The notes under the pieces are model-generated. The model ran no database searches and was not told the origin of the DNA. It saw nothing but the letters and a program-made list of their open reading frames with translations. The position numbers were made by a program, and so were the translations under genes. Shown in pieces: positions 59,640 to 64,000 of a stretch of 64,000 bases of DNA; positions within the stretch are counted from its first letter, which is position 1, and every line of letters starts with the position of its first letter. This DNA comes from RBG-16-66-20 sp036262835 (GTDB taxonomy: Bacteria; Pseudomonadota; Gammaproteobacteria; Burkholderiales; SG8-39), in assembly GCA_036262835.1 (NCBI GenBank), contig DATAID010000076.1:16475-80474 (forward strand). Direction: 5' to 3'.

Positions 59640-60322
59640 CATGGCTGGAACGCGGCGACGCGTTCCCGCCGCTCGAGCAAGCTTTGAAGGATCCCAACGG
59701 CCTCCTCTGCGCGGGCGGGGACCTTTCCACCGGCCGGCTCCTGGAGGCCTACCGGCGCGGCATCTTTCCCTGGTACTCGGGGGAAGAGCCGATCCTGTGG
59801 TGGTCGCCCGATCCGCGCATGGTGCTTTTCTGCGACGAGCTCAAGGTCTCGCGCTCGCTCGCCAAGAACATCCGCAACAAGGGCTTTGAAATCCGGCTCG
59901 ATTCGGCTTTTCCCCGGGTCGTAAAAGCCTGTTCTGAACCGAGAAAGGGCGAAGGCGGCACCTGGCTGACCCCTGCGATGCAGGCGGCCTATGCCGCCCT
60001 GCACCGCCTTGGCCATGCCCACTCGGTCGAGACCTGGCAGGGCGAGCGGCTCGTCGGCGGCCTCTACGGCGTGGCGATAGGCCGGATGTTCTACGGCGAA
60101 TCGATGTTTTCCCGCGCCACCGATGCGTCAAAAGTCGCACTGGTCGCCCTGGTCGGGGAACTGAGGGCCCGGGGCTTCCCTCTCATCGATTGCCAGCAGA
60201 ACACGCCGCTGCTCGCCTCGCTCGGTGCCCGCGAAATACCTCGCCGCCACTTTGTGCGAAGAATCGCGGCGTTGGTAAACTATCCGGAACCGATGGGTAA
60301 ATGGGTTCGTGTCCAAGCTTAA
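59633..60322 (+). CDS. aat: Leucyl/phenylalanyl-tRNA-protein transferase
   Basis: A 229-residue enzyme that adds Leu or Phe to proteins beginning with Lys or Arg, marking them for ClpS-ClpAP in the N-degron pathway. Blocks are RGIFPWYSGEEPILWWSPDP, FYGESMFSRATDASKVAL and FPLIDCQQNTPLLASLGAR. It overlaps the Rieske gene by 7 bases and bpt by 14 bases. Confidence 0.95.
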   Translation: MLTWLERGDAFPPLEQALKDPNGLLCAGGDLSTGRLLEAYRRGIFPWYSGEEPILWWSPDPRMVLFCDELKVSRSLAKNIRNKGFEIRLDSAFPRVVKACSEPRKGEGGTWLTPAMQAAYAALHRLGHAHSVETWQGERLVGGLYGVAIGRMFYGESMFSRATDASKVALVALVGELRARGFPLIDCQQNTPLLASLGAREIPRRHFVRRIAALVNYPEPMGKWVRVQA

Positions 60323-61046
60323 CGACCTCCCGCATGCAGTACTGCAGTTCTACGTAACTGCGCCTTACCCCTGCAGCTACCTGCCCGAGCGCATGGCGCG
60401 CTCCCAGGTCGCCACGCCCTCGCACCTCATCAACACCGAGCTCTACGGCGAGCTGGTCAAGGCCGGCTTTCGCCGCAGCGGCATCTTCACCTACCGGCCG
60501 CACTGCGACAGCTGCCGCGCCTGCGTGCCGGTGCGCATCCCGGTGCGCGAGTTCGTCGCCAACCGCTCGCAGCGGCGCGCCTGGAACCTGCATTCCGAGC
60601 TGAGCTCGCAGGCCCAGCCGCTCAAGTTCCGCCTCGAGCACTACGCGCTTTACCTCCGTTACCAGTCGCGCCGGCACTCCGGCGGCGGCATGGACAACGA
60701 CAGCCGCGACCAGTACTCGCACTTCCTGCTGCAGAGCCGCGTCGACACGCGCCTGGTGGAGTTCCGCGAGCACGGCCAGCTCGTGATGGTCTCGATCGTC
60801 GATTACCTGCCCGACGGCCTCTCGTCGGTCTACACCTTCTTCGAGCCCGATCGCCGCAGCGCCAGCTTCGGCACCTACAACGTGCTCTGGCAGATCGAGT
60901 CGTGCAGGGCGCTCGGCCTGCCCTACCTCTATCTCGGCTACTGGATCAAGGAAAGCCCGAAGATGGCGTACAAGTCGCGCTTCGCGCCGATCGAGGGCTT
61001 CGTCGGCGGCGCCTGGCGTCGCCTGTCGGGCGAGGACATGGAATGA
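60309..61046 (+). CDS. bpt: Aspartate/glutamate leucyltransferase (Bpt)
   Basis: A 245-residue enzyme of the second bacterial N-degron branch: it attaches Leu to proteins with N-terminal Asp or Glu. Blocks are PYPCSYLPERMARSQVATP, the cysteine cluster YRPHCDSCRACVPVRIPV, and FGTYNVLWQIESCRALGLPY. Start is GTG 60309, inside the end of aat. Together with aat it gives the cell both arms of the tRNA-dependent pathway from one transcript. Confidence 0.94.
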   Translation: MSKLNDLPHAVLQFYVTAPYPCSYLPERMARSQVATPSHLINTELYGELVKAGFRRSGIFTYRPHCDSCRACVPVRIPVREFVANRSQRRAWNLHSELSSQAQPLKFRLEHYALYLRYQSRRHSGGGMDNDSRDQYSHFLLQSRVDTRLVEFREHGQLVMVSIVDYLPDGLSSVYTFFEPDRRSASFGTYNVLWQIESCRALGLPYLYLGYWIKESPKMAYKSRFAPIEGFVGGAWRRLSGEDME

Positions 61047-61071
61047 GAGTCAGGGGATGAGCCTCTAGCGA

Positions 61072-62100
61072 ATGCTGTATGCGCTGGCCCGCCCCTTCCT
61101 CTTCTCGCTAGATCCCGAAACAGCCCATCACCTCGCGCTTCGTTTCTCCGGCGCCGCCGCGCTCCTCGCGCGCCCGGTGCCCGCCTCCCCGGTGCGCGCC
61201 ATGGGGCTCGAATTTGCCAACCCGGTCGGCCTCGCGGCAGGCCTCGACAAGCACGCCGAGCATGTCGATGCGCTCGCGGCGCTCGGCTTCGGCTTCCTCG
61301 AGCTGGGGGGCGTCACGCCCCAGCCGCAGCCGGGTAATCCGAAGCCGCGCCTCTTCCGGATTCCCCTGGCGCGAGCCCTCATCAATCGCTACGGGCTGAA
61401 CAGTATCGGCGCGGATCGGTTTGTCGAGAACCTGAAGATCAGGACCTGCAAAACCGTCGTCGGCGTGAACATCGGCAAGAACAAGGACACGCCCAACGAA
61501 AAGGCGGCCGACGACTACGAGTTCTGCCTGGAGAAGCTCTATCCGCACGTCGACTACGTGACGCTCAACGTCTCGTCTCCGAACACGGCGGGGCTTCGCG
61601 ACCTGCAGCAGCTCGAAGCCCTCGAAACGCTTCTGACCAGGGTACAAGCCAAGCGGGAGACGCTTCGCGAAAAGCACGGCCGCCAGGTCGCGGTCGCGCT
61701 CAAGATCTCGCCGGACCTCGACGACAAGGCGATCGAGGACATCGCGGTCGCGGCGCGCCGCGCGAAGATCGACGGCATCGTCGCGACCAACACGACCACG
61801 TCGCGCACGGGCGTCGAAGGCTTGCCGCATGCCACCGAGGCAGGCGGGCTCTCCGGCGCGCCCATGAAGGAAAGAGCAACCTCCGTCGTCAGGCGCCTGC
61901 ACAAGCATTTGCAGGGCGAGATTCCGATCATCGGCGCGGGCGGTATCTTCTCCGGTGCTGATGCCGTGGAGAAACTGGACGCCGGCGCAACGCTCGTGCA
62001 GATATACACTGGACTCATCTACCGCGGACCCGCCCTCATCGAAGAATGCGTATCGGCCTGCCTCGCGAGATCAAGGACGGCGAATCCCGCGTCGCGCTGA
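61072..62100 (+). CDS. pyrD: Dihydroorotate dehydrogenase (quinone), class 2
   Basis: A 342-residue flavoprotein of pyrimidine synthesis, membrane-associated and quinone-linked. Blocks are NPVGLAAGLDKHAEHVDAL, LGGVTPQPQPGNPKPRLFR, the catalytic Ser in TLNVSSPNTAGLRDLQQ, and IPIIGAGGIFSGADAVEK. The N-terminal helices (PFLFSLDPETAHHLALRF) fit class 2. Its 3' end overlaps the next gene by 55 bases in another frame. Confidence 0.96.
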   Translation: MLYALARPFLFSLDPETAHHLALRFSGAAALLARPVPASPVRAMGLEFANPVGLAAGLDKHAEHVDALAALGFGFLELGGVTPQPQPGNPKPRLFRIPLARALINRYGLNSIGADRFVENLKIRTCKTVVGVNIGKNKDTPNEKAADDYEFCLEKLYPHVDYVTLNVSSPNTAGLRDLQQLEALETLLTRVQAKRETLREKHGRQVAVALKISPDLDDKAIEDIAVAARRAKIDGIVATNTTTSRTGVEGLPHATEAGGLSGAPMKERATSVVRRLHKHLQGEIPIIGAGGIFSGADAVEKLDAGATLVQIYTGLIYRGPALIEECVSACLARSRTANPASR

Positions 62101-63137
62101 CGCCGGCGGGCGTGCGCGCGCTGGTGCAGGCCTCCCATGAAGTCCTGTTTCAGCCCGGGCTGGGTCTCGGGGTCGGTTTCCCGGACGACGACTACCTGAG
62201 AAGCGGCGCAACGCCGGCGAACCCGTGGGAGGCCGAGCTCGTCGTCAAGGTGAAGGAGCTGCAGCCGGCGGAATACGCCAAGCCGCGCAGGGGCCAGACG
62301 GTTTTCAGCTTCCAGCACTTCGGCCCGGAGCCGCCGCTCCTCGAGGCTGCGCTCGCCTCCGGCGCGATGTTCATCGCCTTCGAGACGGTGGGCCAGGACG
62401 AAGGCTTGCCGATCCTCTCGCCCATGTCGGCGATCGCCGGACGGCTCGCCGTGCAGGCGGGCGCCTGGTGCCTGCAGAAGCACCACGGCGGCAGCGGGGT
62501 GCTTCTCTCCGGCATCGACGGCGTGGCGCCCGGCAAAGTCGTGATTCTTGGCGCCGGCAACGTGGGAGCCAACGCGCTTGCGTCGGCCTGCGGGCTGGGC
62601 GCTTCGGTGACCGTCTTTGCCAGGACCGGCAAGCGATTCGGGAAACTAAAGGCGCTTTTCCCCGGAGCGGAATTCAAGGACGAAAAACCGGAGACCGAGG
62701 TTCGCGAGGCGGACCTCGTCATCGGCGGCGTGCTCACGCCGGGGCAGATGTCGCCGAAGATCGTCTCGCGCGCGACACTGTCCAGGATGCGGCCCGGCTC
62801 GGCCCTCGTCGACGTCGGCATCGACCAGGGCGGCATCGCCGAGACGTCGCGCATGACCTCGCTCACCCGATCGACCTATGTCGAAGAAGGCATCGTCCAT
62901 TACGCCGTGCCCAACATGCCGGCGCTCGTCGCGCGCACCGCGACGCAGGCGCTCGCCGCCGCGGTGCTGCCGCACGTCCGCGCAATGGCCCGCGCTGGCA
63001 TCCTCGCCGCCCTCGCGCTCGACGCGGGACTCGCTGACGGCGCGATGGTGTGGGACGGGCGGATCGTGCATGCGGGTCTTGCACACGACGCCGGCCGACC
63101 GCACGCGCCACTGCCCATCCACGCCGAGGCGAACTGA
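62046..63137 (+). CDS. Alanine dehydrogenase-family protein
   Basis: A 363-residue NAD-dependent enzyme of the alanine dehydrogenase/transhydrogenase N-terminal family. Blocks are MRIGLPREIKDGESRVALTP, GKVVILGAGNVGANALASAC (NAD motif), LVDVGIDQGGIAETSR and YAVPNMPALVARTATQALA. At the substrate site, where typical alanine dehydrogenases read TYLHLA, this has FSFQHFGPEPP, so the amino acid substrate may differ. The canonical start lies 55 bases inside pyrD; no later start fits. MobB follows. Confidence 0.85.
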   Translation: MRIGLPREIKDGESRVALTPAGVRALVQASHEVLFQPGLGLGVGFPDDDYLRSGATPANPWEAELVVKVKELQPAEYAKPRRGQTVFSFQHFGPEPPLLEAALASGAMFIAFETVGQDEGLPILSPMSAIAGRLAVQAGAWCLQKHHGGSGVLLSGIDGVAPGKVVILGAGNVGANALASACGLGASVTVFARTGKRFGKLKALFPGAEFKDEKPETEVREADLVIGGVLTPGQMSPKIVSRATLSRMRPGSALVDVGIDQGGIAETSRMTSLTRSTYVEEGIVHYAVPNMPALVARTATQALAAAVLPHVRAMARAGILAALALDAGLADGAMVWDGRIVHAGLAHDAGRPHAPLPIHAEAN

Positions 63138-63138
63138 C

Positions 63139-63651
63139 GTGCGCGTGTTCGGCTTTGCCGGCTGGTCCGGAAGCGGCAAGACGACGCTCGTCGAGGCGCT
63201 GATTCCGCGGCTGGTGGCGCGCGGGATGCGCGTGTCGCTCGTCAAGCACGCGCACCACGACTTCGAGATCGACCAGCCGGGGAAGGACTCGTACCGCCAC
63301 CGGATGGCGGGGTGCGACGAAGTGCTGGTGACGTCGGTGCGGCGCTACGCCCTGATCGGCGAGCTGCGCGGGGCACCCGAGCTTTCGCTCGCCGATGCAC
63401 TTGCGCGGCTGTCGCCGTGCGACGTCGTGCTCGTGGAGGGCTTCAAGCGGGCCGCCATCCCGAAGCTGGAGGTGTGGCGGGAGGCGCTGGGCAAGCCGCG
63501 GCTCGCGCCGGGTGACGCCAACGTCATCGCGGTCGCTTCCGACACGCCGGCGGGAATGCCCGACGGCCTTCCGGTGTTCGACTTGCGCGACACCGATGCG
63601 ATCGCCACATTCGTCGTGCAAAATGCCGCCGACTGCAGTGTTCACGATTGA
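63139..63651 (+). CDS. mobB: Molybdopterin-guanine dinucleotide biosynthesis protein MobB
   Basis: A 170-residue P-loop GTPase that helps MobA make the guanine dinucleotide form of the molybdenum cofactor. The P-loop is FAGWSGSGKTTLVEALIPRL; VKHAHHDFEIDQPGKDSYRH and VVLVEGFKRAAIPKLEVWRE are family blocks. Start is GTG 63139, one base after the alanine dehydrogenase stop; the family begins at this point. No other molybdenum gene is seen in the window. Confidence 0.93.
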   Translation: MRVFGFAGWSGSGKTTLVEALIPRLVARGMRVSLVKHAHHDFEIDQPGKDSYRHRMAGCDEVLVTSVRRYALIGELRGAPELSLADALARLSPCDVVLVEGFKRAAIPKLEVWREALGKPRLAPGDANVIAVASDTPAGMPDGLPVFDLRDTDAIATFVVQNAADCSVHD

Positions 63652-63737
63652 CGAACCGCTGGCGGAGGGTTACGTTGAGGTGGCCGCGTCGCAGTTGAGC
63701 GGCGCGCGGTGGGCGCGAGACGCGCAGGATGCCGACC

Positions 63738-64000
63738 ATGCTTTTAAAACATACTCTTATCGCAGTGACCTTCGGTAGTTTCTGCGCCGCGTCGGCACTC
63801 GCGGCCGACGTCGTCGCGCCGTCATCCGCGGGTTTCTACGGCGGTGTCTCGGTGCGCGAATCCGGCGCCGAGACGAGCGGCATCCGACTGGGGCATCTGA
63901 CGTCCGCCTGGGGCCATTTCACCTCGCCGATCACCCCCGACCCGAGCGCCAACCGCAGCCTCGCGTTCGGCGGCTACCGCTTCGGCAACGACGTCGCGGT
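63738..64000 (+). CDS. Probable outer-membrane beta-barrel or surface protein (5' part only)
   Basis: An open frame running off the right edge. It starts with ATG 63738 (in-frame ATG at 63729 is possible) and codes a signal peptide, MLLKHTLIAVTFGSFCAAS followed by ALAAD, then SAGFYGGVSVRESGAETSG and RSLAFGGYRFGNDVA. Gly/aromatic alternation suggests beta strands of an outer-membrane barrel similar to OmpW- or OmpA-like proteins. The region 63652-63737 holds no clear promoter. Confidence 0.6.
   Translation, partial: MLLKHTLIAVTFGSFCAASALAADVVAPSSAGFYGGVSVRESGAETSGIRLGHLTSAWGHFTSPITPDPSANRSLAFGGYRFGNDVA

Noticed and set aside
57552..59642. A 696-codon frame antisense to amtB and the Rieske gene
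   Set aside because: Rich in His, Arg, Glu and Ala without motifs, as expected from the reverse of GC-rich coding DNA.
1..64000. Genomic island or prophage
   Set aside because: No integrase, transposase, phage gene or direct-repeat attachment at the tRNA; the genes around tRNA-Arg are ordinary and of similar composition.

Overview
This is a GC-rich, densely packed chromosomal window with no insertion sequence, prophage, integrase or CRISPR array that I can see. The gene content points to a betaproteobacterium, most likely Burkholderiales or a near relative: Bug-type tricarboxylate-binding proteins, a TctABC set, a TRAP transporter, BamC beside DapA, ispD-ispF divergent from mfd, and an aat-bpt-pyrD run. 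The genus cannot be read from the sequence.

Layout. 1-5.8 kb: tsaB (cut by the left edge), two tartrate/isopropylmalate-type dehydrogenase paralogues flanking a reversed HtrA-like protease, a PlsB-like acyltransferase and a VOC protein. 5.8-9.97 kb: an OmpR/EnvZ-type two-component pair, OsmC, ThpR and PaiB. 9.98-17.7 kb: ispF-ispD divergent from mfd, then a Sel1 protein, serB, a small membrane protein, a cupin and an exported protein. 17.7-26.1 kb (minus): a 1043-residue winged-helix/coiled-coil/AsmA-like protein, purL, an orphan Bug protein and a RidA protein. 26.1-31.5 kb: an LhgO-like FAD oxidase, TRAP transporter dctPQM and bifunctional nnr. 31.5-36.7 kb: a glutamate-synthase-like FMN protein with two exported proteins, PrxQ, RoxA-like ribosomal oxygenase and a Lys/Glu/Pro lipoprotein. 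36.7-40.1 kb: dapA-bamC-MBL hydrolase and a methyltransferase. 40.1-46.9 kb: hydrolases, DinB, a PQQ-type sugar dehydrogenase, a 50-residue membrane peptide, an MFS transporter, an APC permease and an exported methyltransferase. 46.9 kb: tRNA-Arg(CCU), fitted with no spare base between two opposing genes. 47-54.7 kb (minus): an AIM24-like membrane protein, tctC-tctB-tctA, a SelD-type FAD oxidoreductase, a membrane protein and an acyl-CoA synthetase. 54.8-64 kb: a haloacid dehalogenase, a BNR lipoprotein, NUDIX, amtB, a Rieske protein, the N-degron pair aat-bpt, pyrD, alanine dehydrogenase, mobB and the start of an outer-membrane protein.

The metabolic theme is uptake and oxidation of small organic acids. 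Two tartrate-type dehydrogenases, an LhgO-like oxidase, a TRAP system, a Tct system, an orphan Bug protein, a 2-haloacid dehalogenase and an acyl-CoA synthetase all lie within 55 kb. The links between them are inference.

The clearest structural signals are: (i) very frequent 4-base NTGA stop/start overlaps, one of which appears to use CTG as the start; (ii) four divergent gene pairs with -10-like hexamers superimposed on opposite strands, several placed to give leaderless or almost leaderless transcripts; (iii) a tRNA with zero spacing on both sides; (iv) the 1043-residue winged-helix/charged-helix/AsmA fusion. Item iv is the best candidate for an undescribed system, because it would join a cytoplasmic sensor-like domain to an envelope-lipid domain through a very long helix. 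All promoter calls were made by eye.
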